NCBI RefSeq assembly: GCF_030848805.1
Contig: NC_092363.1
Span: forward strand, 20,926,600 to 20,990,599
Origin: Temnothorax longispinosus
Taxonomy: Eukaryota > Arthropoda > Insecta > Hymenoptera > Formicidae
DNA length: 64,000 nt
Direction: 5' to 3'
In this document: one piece after another, positions 15,201 through 28,100 of the stretch
Numbering within the stretch: position 1 is the stretch's first letter
How the letters are laid out: each line of letters opens with the position of its first letter
Notes under the pieces: generated by a model
What the model saw: only the letters and a program-made list of their open reading frames with translations
Database searches by the model: none
Told to the model about the DNA's origin: nothing
Position numbers and translations under genes: made by a program

Positions 15201-18200
15201 GGTCCACGTTTAATTACACGCTGAGCTAATAAGTTTTATTCAAACGTCACGCGCGTTCTTCATCGTGACAAGACAAATTGTGCGGAAGAACGCTGCGCTT
15301 TAATTTATTCGGGATGTAAAAGAGAAATCAATATATGACGTATAAATGTAACACACGTCCGAACATTTATGTATAACGGAATACTGTTAAGATTGAAATA
15401 TATTCTGTTGAATCGTTGCACATACCATCTTGTAAATAATTAGTTTGAAAAGTGACTCTTGACCCTTTGCGGCCCAGTGGTTTCGCTGTGAAACCATCAT
15501 TTCATATTACTTTTACCAGTGGCTCCGTGGTTTTGAAACAAAACCTCACTTTTAGTTCTTGACTTGTGGAGTGTGACTCTAGAGAGAAATATCTTTATTA
15601 TATTTTATATTTTTGTATTATCTTTTATATTTATTACATTTATTATATATTATTTACTTCCACACAATAAATTAATTTCGAACATAAAGGGAAAAAATAT
15701 GCAGTAATCTCGTTGAGTGATGCACGTTAGAAAAAAATGGTCAAATATTATAAGAGATAAATCTTAATCTTTTTATAATGCTGCTTATATTTTTTATCTA
15801 TTGACGATTATAAAGTATTCTTGGCCTCTCGTATTTATTGCCCACAGATTTCCCGACCAGAGCACTAAATCCAATAGTTCGATAGCTGCAATCGCGTTAC
15901 TACCCACGCGAGAATTCATTTCACCGTGTTACGTTATCGCGACGCGAATAACATCGGCACACGCCATTAATACGCTTAAAAACAATCGCAAAGCATTATT
16001 TGTGTTCGGAGAAATCATTACTCTTCCACTCGTCATAAAACTATCGGTACGTCGAACAGCTGAGCTGTCAAATTGCGAACACGTAAGAATAAGCTAGAAC
16101 CTCAGATTCATCATGTCCAGCACCGATTATCACCAAAGTTATTGCACTTATATCGTATTACGAAGCACATTTATGATTTCACATGGTAAACTACAAAGAT
16201 TGCAAGCGGAATCAAAATCAGTCTCATGTTTCTTTCATATTCAGTTAGTAAAATAAATCTTATATTTTCCATCTGCTTGTGTCTGTCTGGATTATTTTTC
16301 GAACGTTAAATTTTCCAGCGCCAATAAAATTCGTTACATGGCCATGGCACACGATCGTATAATCCATTTAGCTTCGGAGGAGCTACTTCAACGCATACAT
16401 TTGCAAGATTTTACTAATAATCTACAGATTGATTTATCAAAAATGTTTATAGTTTTCTCTTGTACAATATTCTTGTGCTTATCCGTCGAAATGATTTTTC
16501 GTTTCGGCATCCCTTCCGCGCCGAGCGGAGCTCTTATATGTCTCATTCGGCCTGAGCAGCAAAAAAGAAGAGAGGAGAGATGCCGACTAACCGACTAATC
16601 GTGTCGACTACACCCGCAGACGCACTTTTGATCCGTGCCGAGTTCACTCCCATAAATATCGCAGACGCGGGGCAGACGCAAGCAGACGAGGAGCACATGG
16701 CCCGGGTTCGAGAGGGGCCACCATCGAAAAGACACGTCCTGGGCGGCGGACACCATCGCCGACATCTGGTTTCGCCAGTGTGACGATAGCCTCGTTAGTT
16801 CCACTCTCGTAATCTTATTATAGGCCGCGTGCTCTCTCTCGGATTTTATTCCGAGTCGCCGGTTAGCCGACCGACGCCTGGTCCACTTGGAACGCGCGAT
16901 TTACGGTCGTTTCCGATGCGCTCGTCTTCCTCCTGCTTCTGCTGAAACGACGACGACGCAGTCGATATCGCGAGACGGCCAGCTTCCATCAGCCACTCGC
17001 GATATTAAACTTTCAAGCGTTTGACGACGCTGCTACTCGTGGTATGAGCAGCATATAGCCAGTAGCTGCGATATAATATTAAAAGAAGTGGATTATACAG
17101 AATGAGGGAGAGCTTAAATGCGCCGTTATACGTAGCGACCGCGTGTAGAAATCACGAGGATCTTTTACAATTGGATTAGGTGTTAGGGCAATACTTGCCA
17201 ACTTTATTAATATAATTTTATTACTATCATTATCCTTATTATTATCACGTTTATATATTATTATATAGTATTTATATTATATCTATTATTTGCTATATTT
17301 ATTATTATAATTAATATTATTATTATGAATTAATTTTTTAATCTAATAATTAGTAGCACGTTTTTAAGGTTTAATGGTTGGTGTATATGAAGATGAAGTC
17401 TTCTCTTGCTTGTTACGTAGTACAATATTCCTGACAAAAGGTACTACCGCATCTTCTTCTCTAGAGTTTGTTCCTGCTTTGTTACAGAAAACTTTACAAG
17501 TGCTTCTTTCCAGTCTTGACGTATATTTTCCTTCATGTGCAGCAGGTAGGGAAAATTATTCTGACCTACATCTCCTTTCGCATAAGCTTAGAAAATGCCT
17601 GTTGGATATAGATAATTTATTTGTAGAGAACAAACGCGAAATCACCCACAAAAGATCGTATAAAATAATCGAAGAGTCTATTTCTCTATAATTCCATTTT
17701 TCCGCCACAGGCCTGTCACGTCAGATTAATAATCATTAAATTACCTCTCAATTCGCAATTCGGTAGCGGCGCTTCGTGGTTTGTATCATTTTGACGCTTC
17801 GTCCGACTGTATTCGTTTCGCATTACGTAAAAAAAAATCCCTCTCTCTCTCTCTCAAAAAGCTTGCGATGAGCGATCGCAACAAGCACGGCAATCTGTAT
17901 CGGCGGGCAAATACAATCACGGCCCCAGCAAATAAAAAAAAAGCGGAGAGAGGATAAAAAAAATACAAATCAACCGCGTCTACCTCGTTCGAGCGTCGAA
18001 TGCGAAACAACGAACGAGCCGAAGCGCGGACGGCGGAGTAATTAGTCCGGGGCACTTACATAATTCAAAAAGCTCGAAAAAAGGTCTCGCCGCAATTTCC
18101 CCAGGTTTTTTTTACCCCTTTCCCCTTCCGGACCTCCTTTCTATCCAACGCCGTACGAAAATACTCAATCACTGTCCCGCAAATAAAGTATTTTAATGCG

Positions 18201-19579
18201 CGGTCGTTAGCATGCTAATAAACGGTCGGCTTGCATAATTCTCGGCGAGAATAAAGTGGAAGAATGGAGCGGGAGGGGGATAGGGGGGGGTGGTGAAGGG
18301 ACCGCGAGAGAGTCAATCCTCGGGCCCTCGGGCCCCCTCGCGCGATTAATTACCGCGCGGTCAGACCGTCACGGCCGATGAGAGTCATTAGTTTCTTCGG
18401 GAAATCTCGATGCCGAGGCAGAGCCGGCCTGGAAAATCACAGGGCCTGATGCCAAGTTTCAAGGCAGAATCCCTCTACCTTTTGTACATGTAAAATACAT
18501 TGACTTAACGATATATTTTATCTAACGCAATTTGTTGCGATTAGCAAACTTATAACATCGATATATTTCCTTCGTCGAATAACATCATGCAGTTCACTGC
18601 AGGAAGACTCGAGAGGCAAGTGGTGTCTGAAAAATCTGGATCTGGCGTTGAGATCTGGCGACTCGATGATAAAGAAATATTAGACGTCGAAAAATCTTTC
18701 ATGCAAAACAGACGTAGTGTAACGGGAACCAATCGTTTCAGAAGTAGCCCGGTTTCCGCACGTTATTTCGGCAATGTTAATCCCGCGATCCGATGTGACC
18801 GATCCATTTTTAATGGACGCAGATAGATGGGGTCTAGGTTTTTTTTCCCTCCAGCCTCCTGGTAAAACGACGAAAGCGCGCGGCTGAAACGCCGATGCGT
18901 GGCGTTTCGGCGCACGCATCGCATGCGTCGCGCGTGCATCGGCTTCGACAGCCGCGCCGCCGGCCCTGCCAGGCCGAGGAGACGAAGCGCGAGATTCCGC
19001 GCCCGTAATTACGGCCGTTAGTTCGCGCATACATCAATTATCGATGACACGACGACACGGGTCCGCCGCCCCGGGGCACATAGCCCCGGCGATGGGAAAC
19101 GCCGCCGCGTCGCGTCGCGCACTATATCATCCGCGCCGCTTTCCACCGAATCCGCGATCCAGCGCTCGATATTAGCATCCCGACCCGGTAATCCGCGCTG
19201 AGACTTCGGCGGGGCTGAAGTGAAGGCACGTCGAGAATATTGCTCCAGGTTTCAGCAGTCGATTAATGTTATTTCTATCGTTCGCGCGCGAAAACACATG
19301 GAAGATCTTCCAACCGTAGATCTGCTGGAGATAAAACGAGGATGAAAATTTTGTTCTTGACTTTTTATATTTCTGAGGAAAGTTACAGATAAAATAGGAG
19401 ACGTTAGAAAAGAAGACAGAATGGAGAAAGAAGGAGTTGCACGAAATCAAACGTTCTTTCTCGTAAGGAATACAAACGATGCCTAGAAAAAATGATCATA
19501 AGCGTTTCTTCTAAATGCGTTTCTTTAAACATTTAATTCATATTCCTATACATAAAGATGGTAAAGAAAGATATGTTCC
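6234..19579. other. Intergenic DNA, no supported gene
   Basis: This is a long stretch of alternating AT-rich sequence (for example 11.7-14.4 kb and 17.2-17.35 kb) and CpG-rich sequence (7.5-8.9, 14.5-15.2, 16.5-17.1 and 17.8-19.2 kb). I scanned for tRNA T-arm signatures, common conserved insect miRNA seeds and recognisable exons and found none. The longest open frames have no recognisable domain and no flanking splice sites that join them into a longer product. Confidence 0.5.
7432..7455. repeat. (CA)12 microsatellite
   Basis: An uninterrupted CA/AC run. Confidence 0.95.
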
Positions 19580-20024
19580 TTAACCCATTCGCAGCCGCTG
19601 ACGTAATTTTACGTCGTTTTAATAATTATAGGAAGGCAGATGATTTTATGATTTATATTTACGATTACTGCAACTGTACAGAAAAAAAAGAAGTGTCAAA
19701 TAAAAACTTATACGCAACAATTTATAATCTTCTTATAAGAATTTCAACGTTTTATTTCAACTTTTTTTTTCTTGGTTGAACAATATAATTTATAAATAAC
19801 TTCATTCAAGAAAGTTTGCTTCGTTTAACGTAATATAATCTCATTTCCAAGATGATAGATTGCGTTTATACGAGTATATATAAGTCTTGATTTGACACTT
19901 CTTTTTTTTTCTGTGTGTCCAACAATAAATTGATTTCAATTTCATCAAAATGATTTGAACGAAGATTACAAATAATTTTGATTCGAAAATAAAACAAATT
20001 TGCACGCGGCTGCGAAAGTGTTAA
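19580..20024. mobile_element. TTAA-flanked MITE, piggyBac-like ends
   Basis: The element is bounded by TTAA at 19580-19583 and 20021-20024. Its ends are inverted: the left reads TTAACCCATTCGCAGCCGC and the right, read on the other strand, begins TTAACACTTTCGCAGCCGC. TTAA targets and CCC-type termini are typical of the piggyBac superfamily. No transposase is present, so it would be a non-autonomous derivative. A related element occurs in an intron of every Cul3-like copy, sharing blocks such as GATTTTATGATT, AACAATAAATTGATTTC and AAACAAATTTGCACG. A second element is nested inside at 19678-19914. Confidence 0.75.
19678..19914. mobile_element. Foldback MITE nested in the TTAA element
   Basis: The arms are inverted repeats: the left begins ACAGAAAAAAAAGAAGTGTC and the right ends GACACTTC, a T run, then CTGT. 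They enclose about 170 bases of AT-rich sequence. The related element in the Cul3 introns runs straight from GATTACTGCA-CT to AACAATAAATTG at this point, so this segment is an insertion. Superfamily unknown. Confidence 0.7.
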
Positions 20025-21070
20025 TATTTTCAGCTACAAAGTAAAATCGGGCTTGTCGTCGATATAAAAGAATCATTAAATTGCGGCTGTTTAATTTAAT
20101 TTTCTCTATAATAAATGAGTACCTATACTTACTGCTTCTTTATTGCTTGTCATTCCGCCGGTATACATATAGCCTGACATCCAAATCAGGTGGACGCGTG
20201 TTCACCGTCCTCGGAATATACAATGACAGAAAGAAACGGGGACCTATCTCTCTTTTTTTCCATCTCGCTCTTTATCCCCTCGAATTACCCAAAACCGATG
20301 AAAAGCCCATTAGCTCAAGTAGAAATCAAGCCGACGCGACGTGACTAAAAACGCGTTTAATGGCCGTCGGCGCGCGGCACAGCGCCGGCGGTCTTTTCGT
20401 TGTCGAGTCATTAAGAGCCAATTTCTCGCGGAGGCTTCTATTAATCATGCGCCATTGGAACGCCAGCAGCTTCTACGATCGTTTCCGCGAGCGCACGCAT
20501 ACTTCGCCGCGGATTAATGATCGGTTATGTCGGTACGTGTTATTACGCTATACGAGCCGGAGCGGAGCTCGAGTACAGATGCTTAATCGTCAACGGCACC
20601 GTGGTTAAATTTCGGTAACATAACTACCATCGAGGCTCAGGATGATCCTGATAAAGCGAAGGATATAATAAGTCATCTTAACAGATCGTGAGATAACGTC
20701 CACTTTATTTTTCATTCACGGCGGACAGAAACAATACATGGGGAAGAAGCTGGGCGTAAAATTTGGTGAAGCATTTATTTTAAATTGCTAATATGTTATG
20801 TACCAATTATTGTAGAAATATTTATAAACTGTTTACGCGATTAATGAATAAATTCAAAATATTAATATATATATGCCCATAATTCGATAGCTTTTTTCCA
20901 CGTATCACGTAAAATATTAGATTCAAAATATTTGTTATCGCGAATCAAATGTCGATTTGCATTGCAATATCATTTTGTAATATTATTAGCGTCGATATTT
21001 TCGAGGGTGCTTTATGCGGATTTGGCAAACGAACGTAGAACCGTTTCCATAAATGAAATAGGAGAGCAGC

Positions 21071-21090
21071 TTAACTTAATATTAAGTTAA
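21071..21090. repeat. Perfect 20-bp palindrome
   Basis: TTAACTTAATATTAAGTTAA is its own reverse complement. It could be a dyad binding site or the trace of an excised foldback; no partner is visible. Confidence 0.7.
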
Positions 21091-23473
21091 CCGGTCGGAT
21101 ATAATTCGGAGAGGAAATACGACGGGAAATACACTTAAGAGAGAAGCGATATCATCGGGAGGAAATAGAGGACATCCAGCTGGATAAAAGTGACATAAAT
21201 CTGCTGAATCGAGATATCGAGACTGCGGAGTAGTAAGGTAGTTATACGACTCTTTATTTCCCAATAGATCGTAGAAATCTTTAGAGGCTTAAGGAATACT
21301 TACTCTTCTCAATTAATTCATAAATTATTTCATGCATTTTATACTTCATCTCAATTAATAATTCATTTCATTATAATTAATACAGTTGCACTTTGCTATC
21401 TAAAATAAGTTTGTTCTCTTCGTTGTATACGTATATTTAATTTGAAAAAATATTTATTTAACAATTCTTTCTCTCTTATTAAGTTATTTTAACATCCTGC
21501 ACGGCATAATAAGAAAAATTGATTATCATTTTAAACTTCTAGAGATAACGTGAGAAATTAATAAAAAATCTCAGAAGACTTGCGGTGATAACTCTGAGCT
21601 GCAACATCGTAATCAGTATTCTCGTATCATTCGCATTCCGTGCTCGAACCGGATCTTGTCGCTCGTCTGTATCTAACGCGCTCTTCTCGTTATAAAAATA
21701 AAGCTCAGCAACACAGACATATACAGACATCCGCATTCAGTATATCGAGCATAACGACAAAGTCAGAATCACTCCGAAGAGTGCCTCGGAAGATCCGCTC
21801 GCGCATTTTCACACGTGCCGGGGCTCACAAAACGCGCGTCCGCTTCCTTTCCTCCGCGGTGCAGATGATATCGCGAAGCCGTAAAAACAATTCCCAACGT
21901 TGGTCTCCTCGGATCGGGATGATCGCAGCCAGCCGGCGGTATACTCTCGGAACTGAGAAATCCCTCGTTTCGGAGGAAACGAGGACTTAAATAAAGTCGC
22001 GCGCGCGACCCTTTTTTTTACGACTGATATACGTTAGCCTGGTCGTTAGCAATGATCGTGCTCTCGACTCTCTTGCTCTACGTTGAGTCGCTTGAAACAT
22101 CTCTTGGAGGATATCCGACGCACCTGGCGAGCCGCTATGTGGGGTCGTTCTCTTCGTGAGGTGACGGAGATCCTGGAGATTTCGGTGAGATAGAATAGCG
22201 TAGTGATCTAAAGCCCGAGAAAATTATAGCAGCGTTAACACTTTCCTAGATAAAGACTGTGTGGCGGTAAATGAGAGGAATTTTTTTTTGACGTTAAGAA
22301 TTTTCTATTTATTTAAATGTATTTTTATGTATATTTTGTTTCACAGTAATACAAATTTATTTTATAATCAACTTGAAATGTAAGATTAAATGTTCTTACA
22401 TTGTCGTTGTATTTTCTACAACTTGCATATGAAACTTGAGGAGATATAAATACTTTTATTTTCAATCATATTTTTCAGAATTATATATATATTTGTGTGC
22501 AAAATTAATCAAATTAGAAGTGTTAATTGTCATTAATCCTTAAAGGATTTGTTCAATTGCTAGAAATTGCAATCTTTTCCCTTTTAAAATGAAAGGGTCA
22601 ATTTTTTCATATTCTGTTATAAATTTTCAACTAATATTTTTTTGATATGTTATGTAGAGTCTTCAAATCCAGTTCCAGGATCTTTCATCACGGTACATGG
22701 ATGGGACGGTATAATAAGGGTGGTTGCAGCGCGGAACAGGACAGCAAGGGTCGAAGAGTGATGCGCCTCTTGACCGTGGACCATACGTATAAACGCGGAC
22801 AAAATTAATCGCGCAATAAAAGCTGACGGCCGGACACTAACGTGCTAGTGCACTCCAAATTCCGGAAAATATATCGTTCGCACCTGCGCGACAAACAAGG
22901 TGAAGCCGAGGCGTTAAGGTCAGCTTTATTAGCCTAACGTCCGAACTAAGCCTGCTGAGATAAAATTAACTTTTCGTTGAGAAAAATATGCAACACGTGA
23001 CTGAAATTACTTTAATTAAAATTGGAATATAATACTCGCTTATATAATTTTAGTTAAAGTAATTATATTTTTTATTGTATGTAATAATATATATATTATT
23101 TATATTTTATATTTTCATATTATAAGATAATTATTATATTTGTTATATTTATTTTATTTATTATAGATATTATTATTTTTTCTCGTGATTAACCGGAATT
23201 AGAAATGGAGGATGTAATATAATATTACGCGATGAACGCTACAGTATCTTTACAGAAAGGAAAAGGAATCTCGAAAAATAATATGACGACAATGAATAAT
23301 GACAACAGTAATTAGAGCATAAAAGGATGTACGAAATTTTTAGTCAACAACTTATCCGTTAGAAATTTAGCCATGTCTTACAGACAAGCCTCGAGACAAG
23401 CGGTTCACCCGCGTGTCTCGCCGTTATCGCGCGCGACAGCGCGTCGCTCGGGGTCTCGAAACTCAGGAAGAAA

Positions 23474-23513
23474 CGCGTCGCGTCCGTCGCGTCGCGTCGC
23501 GTCGCGTTGCGCC
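23474..23513. repeat. GCGTC pentamer tandem repeat
   Basis: About seven degenerate GCGTC/CGTCG units lie in a CpG-rich block. A second short run of four GGCGC units lies at 23722-23741. Confidence 0.8.
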
Positions 23514-23721
23514 GCTCGAGAAAGGAGCAAAGTGTAATTCAATGCCCGACGTGTGCAAGCGGGCAGAAGTAACCGCGCGATAACACGACATTCCGCTGTG
23601 AGAGGCCAGTAATTAAGACCTCAACTGGTCCCAAGGGGCCCCCGACGAGCGCGTCGTCCCCTTCTGTCTTATCGCGTGGCGCGCTCGACTGCTCGATGCG
23701 TTCCGTGGCTTATTTTCTACC

Positions 23722-23741
23722 GGCGCGGCGCGGCGCGGCGC
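23722..23741. repeat. (CGGCG)4 short tandem repeat
   Basis: Four perfect CGGCG units in a CpG-rich context. Confidence 0.85.
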
Positions 23742-25001
23742 CCGAGAGGATGCGGGATGCAGCCCAAGTGGCGATATATAGTTCTTTCTCTTAAGTAGCT
23801 TGTCTCCCCGGATATGGATCGATCGAGCTTGAGATAGATCTTCCCGCGGCGGAAAAAAAATTGGAAGTCGTGCTCGAGCTTTCGATTTTCGATACCGTAT
23901 TAATACTTTCGAATCTTAATCCTCTCGAATCCCGAGTATTCCGTGTAATTTTTAGATCATTAATTACTTTGAGAATCTATCATGCGAGGCTATCTGAAAC
24001 ATCTAAAAGAATCTAAAAAGAAAAGTTTTTGTATTCTTATATTTTTATATTTTTATTATTTTCTGTGTATAACTTTCGACGCATCGCAATATTTTTGTAT
24101 AATGTTTTTGGCGCGACGTGCTCAAAGTTTATTCCCCTACGGCGAGTATTCATTTTTACCCGCGCTACGAAAGAAGAATCACGAAAATATTACAAAAAAA
24201 CAAGAAACTTTTCGAAAATCTCGAAACTTTTTTCTCTGCTTTTATACGTGAACGTGGCATCAACAATTTTATCAACAGCTCTCCCTCGCAGCGAAAGGAG
24301 GATTACACGTATCAAATGGGTTGATATTGAAGTAAATATTCGAAATCAATCGATACCGAAAAAGTCGTTTTTGAATCCGCGAAGTCGGCTGTCTTGCCGA
24401 TTTGCGAATGTGGCGCCTGGTGCCCGTAGCGATCGCCATTAATTATATCGACGCCAATCATCTCGTTACATCTCCCGCGGACCGTTTGTGCTCCGACCGC
24501 ATACGGTTGGATCACCGGAGCACCGAGAATACTGTGCGTTACCCTCGTCTCGATCGTATACGTATACACGTAACGCTGATAAACGCGCGCTCGATGGCAA
24601 CGATTTTGCGCGCTCGCTCGCGATCACTGCCGAAATAGACGGTAATAGACAGTTTACATTCGGCAATCCTGGCGAACAGCGAAACGTTTGCCATAGGGAC
24701 AACCGATCGTTACATCCGCCGTATGTTTCCCGGGCCAATAGCGGCCGGAGCGGCCCCCTCATGAGTTACCGAATCGTTACCGCCAAGTATAGCGAGAGAG
24801 CAGAAAACCCGCTCGAAAAATCGCGCTCAAACGGGAGATGCAAATCTGTTACCGCAAACGCATTGTAAACGCGCTCTTAGTTAGTAAGACGATGTAGGCA
24901 ATGGGCTTGTACTCAGTGCCATCTCTTGTTTATACGATGAAATTAAAAAAAAAAAATCTGTTACCGCGATAACAATGATCGCATTATCTTTGGATACTAG
25001 A

Positions 25002-25130
25002 GGGCGGTATTCATAGTCGGATCTTATATCTAAGAGGTCAAAAGCAGTCTTAAGACTCCGTCCAGCCAATCAAATGACCATATTAGCAATTTAAGGGTCT
25101 TGAAATAAGATCCGACTATGAATACCGGCC
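25002..25130. mobile_element. MITE with GGTATTCATAGTCGGATCTTAT ends
   Basis: A 129-bp element with terminal inverted repeats. The left begins GGGCGGTATTCATAGTCGG and the right, read on the other strand, begins GGCCGGTATTCATAGTCGG. TAGA flanks both sides (24998-25001 and 25131-25134), consistent with a target-site duplication. There is no coding capacity. The superfamily cannot be assigned from the ends alone. Confidence 0.75.
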
Positions 25131-28100
25131 TAGAAAATTAACATGCGCAAACGGTACGCGGTGCATCGCAAATTTGTTGCTGCGGTGACGGCAGGAAGCA
25201 TTATCCTTTCAGGACACTATAAAATTAATGCGCAGTCTTCTACCCTTAGAAAATAATTGATCTAATTTTCCCGTCCGTTCTTCTTCTAATAAAAAATGAA
25301 CGACGCGACGCGATAGGTTCATCCATTCCGCAAATATAATTTTTTTAGAATAATGGACGAATGTGAAGTTAGAGACACAATACGATGCATATTAAGATAT
25401 TTTTGACAGATGACGTTTGACGTATTTTTTGATGTCTTAAATATCGTTATCTACGGTTTATTTAAAAATTACGCTCAAATTACTTAAATAGTAAGAACTT
25501 CAAAATTACTTAAATCTTAAAAAGCCAGAGGAAACTGAAACGAGGTTCCAATAATACATACAGAAATTATAAATTTAATTTTACATAATAAATGAGTATT
25601 AACTCAAGTTATATTTCGAATCTTATAAAATCGTAAATTACAAATAGACAATTTGACAGATATCAACTGTATTAAACTATGGGATTTTGTTTTTTTACTT
25701 ATTGTCCTAGTTCCTCTTAAAAAGTATGTTTTGTTAATTATCTGTTCTGTAAATATCTACAAAACCTTTGAATTATAAAACACCACTTTTGCTATTTTAT
25801 GCTCCTCTTAAAATAAACTCCTCGATCACACAAAAGGTCACGTACGTTCGATGCCACGCATTTAGGGGTTTCTCGATCTCTTTGTGGATCAAGGCATCGA
25901 TATTCCAACCGCAATCGCGATAGCTATATCGCCGAGGCACGAGATCGACCGAATTAAAGTTTTCGACGGTCTACCCACACGACCGACGCGACGGGGCACA
26001 AATTCGAGAGGGGGACCATCGTCAATGGGGGCAGGTGAGCCAGGCTGATGCTCACGCATGCATGAAGTGCGGCGGATCCCGCTGCTCTTCAGATGCATTC
26101 GAGCGATTGATGCACTCGAAGATGCGGGATAGGTTCGTTATTTTGATAGCGCAATTCACGGGCGCCGCGCCGCATCCGCGCGGCGGAGTGCCGCGTCAAA
26201 TCGAGTTAAGGAAGCATCCGTGAGTGCCGAAGTATACCTCCGCCCAGTCGGATAGCCGGAATCACAATAATAAATTGCAGTTAAACTGTTAAAGCGGAGA
26301 CTGCAAGCTGGGACCGTGCAGGAGCGCATTTTGAAATCAACTACGTTAAAATTGCTTTGCTAATCGGGCGCACGTTGCAGAAAGTTGCAACAGTTTCGCG
26401 CGAAATTTTCACGATCGTCGCATTGCGTTACATAAGAGCTCGCGCATTTTGAGGAATGCTCGGCGAAATTTAATATATCTTTTAGCTACTCCGTTCTTGT
26501 TTATTCATTCATTCATTTGCGTTAAGCAATTTCCATTTATACAACGAAAAAAAATAGTTATTACCTTTTGTGGTTATTATTTCATAACTTTGTTCTTTAG
26601 CCACTGTGCCATTTTACTATAATTGTTACATATAATATATGTATATAAAAATTTTCACAATTTTTATTTAAATAAATAAACGTAATACTAAACGTAATAA
26701 ACGTAATATCGAAATTCCCGTTACATAAAATTTGTTTTCTTTCTGTGACAGTAAAATTATTAGCTTTTCTATTATCGAGCGAGTGATATCATTGCTCGAA
26801 AAAAAGATAATTTATTTTGAACATTTATCTTTCTAGCTTTGCCTTAAATTTTTAAAGAAACTGAAATACATAAATTACTTGCGCGCTTTCAAACTCGTCC
26901 ATTCTGTTTACTTGTCATATAGGAATAAAGTAGAAATAATTCGCTTCACAAATGAAGATGAATTAAATTCAGGAATAAAAACATTTTACCAGCTTTTCTT
27001 ACATTAATCCGCGCGCGCAAATAATTATACGTAAATCAAATATTCATCGCATATCTAGGCCGCTCATTAAAACATGCTCAATTATGTGCGATATCTGCAT
27101 TTGACATTTCATTCCGGGCGTTGAATCGAAGAGAGAACCATCCTATTTTTATTCCAAATTTAATTTTTCACAAGTTTTACAGTAAACGCCAGTCAGCTGT
27201 GTAACGGGAACCGTGTGCTGAATTACCACGCTTGCGTTCTCCACGAGGCGAAGGTGCATTTCAACAGATAAGCCAGGACACCGCGCCGGTGGTTAACAGA
27301 AAAGGCGGAAATTTTCGGAGCGAGTATACGTATATACGTATAATGCGAAGGAGCAACGGCGGCGGTGGTGTTGCGTGCGCGGAGAAAACTAAAGAACCAA
27401 GCATCCGCCGCCCTTAGCTATCACTTCGAGCATGTAATGCATCCGTGCACCTACCTACGGTGCGGTCTCACCCTCTTCTTTTCTCCCCCTTGGCGGCTTT
27501 CACGGCCGCGTGAACCCTTTCGAACGTGTCCGTGATGCGATCGCGAAACGATAGCGTGCCCCGAAATATTTTGACCGCGCGATCCTCTTTATTCTTTCAG
27601 CGAGCTATTTCAAGCGTGTTTACGACAGATGAATCGACAATAGGAAAAATGTGATAAAAACAATAACAATTTGAAAACACATGAATAATTTATGTAAATT
27701 TTTTTTAGAAGTTGATTTAATTCTAAAGGATGGCGCGGCGTTAAAGCGATAAGTATACAAAATAAAATAAGAACTTTTTTTCTCGGGCAATACGCGAACG
27801 TATCACGTTCGATAATAATAAAAAATTTTCGTTGCATTGCCGCGAGAAAGAAGAAAAGTATATAATTTGCCGTTACCGGGGGAAAAATTCGTTTACACGT
27901 TACGAAGGTCGGCAACTCGTCGCGTCGCCGGCAATTTTTGTGCTGTGGGAATCTCGCGAAATTACGAGGAACTTAGGGCTAGCTGGCAGTTGCGCGCGAA
28001 CAACACGCAAACTCCCCTAAACTGACTAACACACGCTGCACTTTCGTGCAGCCGCCCAGCTTCGCAAACGGCAAAACTAGACGCAACACACAACACCGGC

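Larger units (their letters stand above)
20025..25001. other. Intergenic DNA, no supported gene
   Basis: No supported coding sequence. It contains a perfect 20-bp palindrome (21071-21090), AT-rich blocks (20.75-20.95, 21.3-21.55, 22.3-22.65 and 23.0-23.3 kb) and very CpG-rich blocks (18.9-19.2 kb just upstream, and 23.4-23.75 kb) with pentamer repeats. The open frames at 24.0-24.9 kb overlap in several frames on both strands and look like chance frames. Confidence 0.5.

Noticed and set aside
15440..15600. CCCTTTGCGGCCCAGTGG segment as another TTAA-type element end
   Set aside because: No TTAA border and no convincing inverted partner end.
17374..17691. 105-codon plus-strand open frame
   Set aside because: No recognisable domain, no splice context, and a partly open frame on the opposite strand as well. 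Not enough to call a gene.
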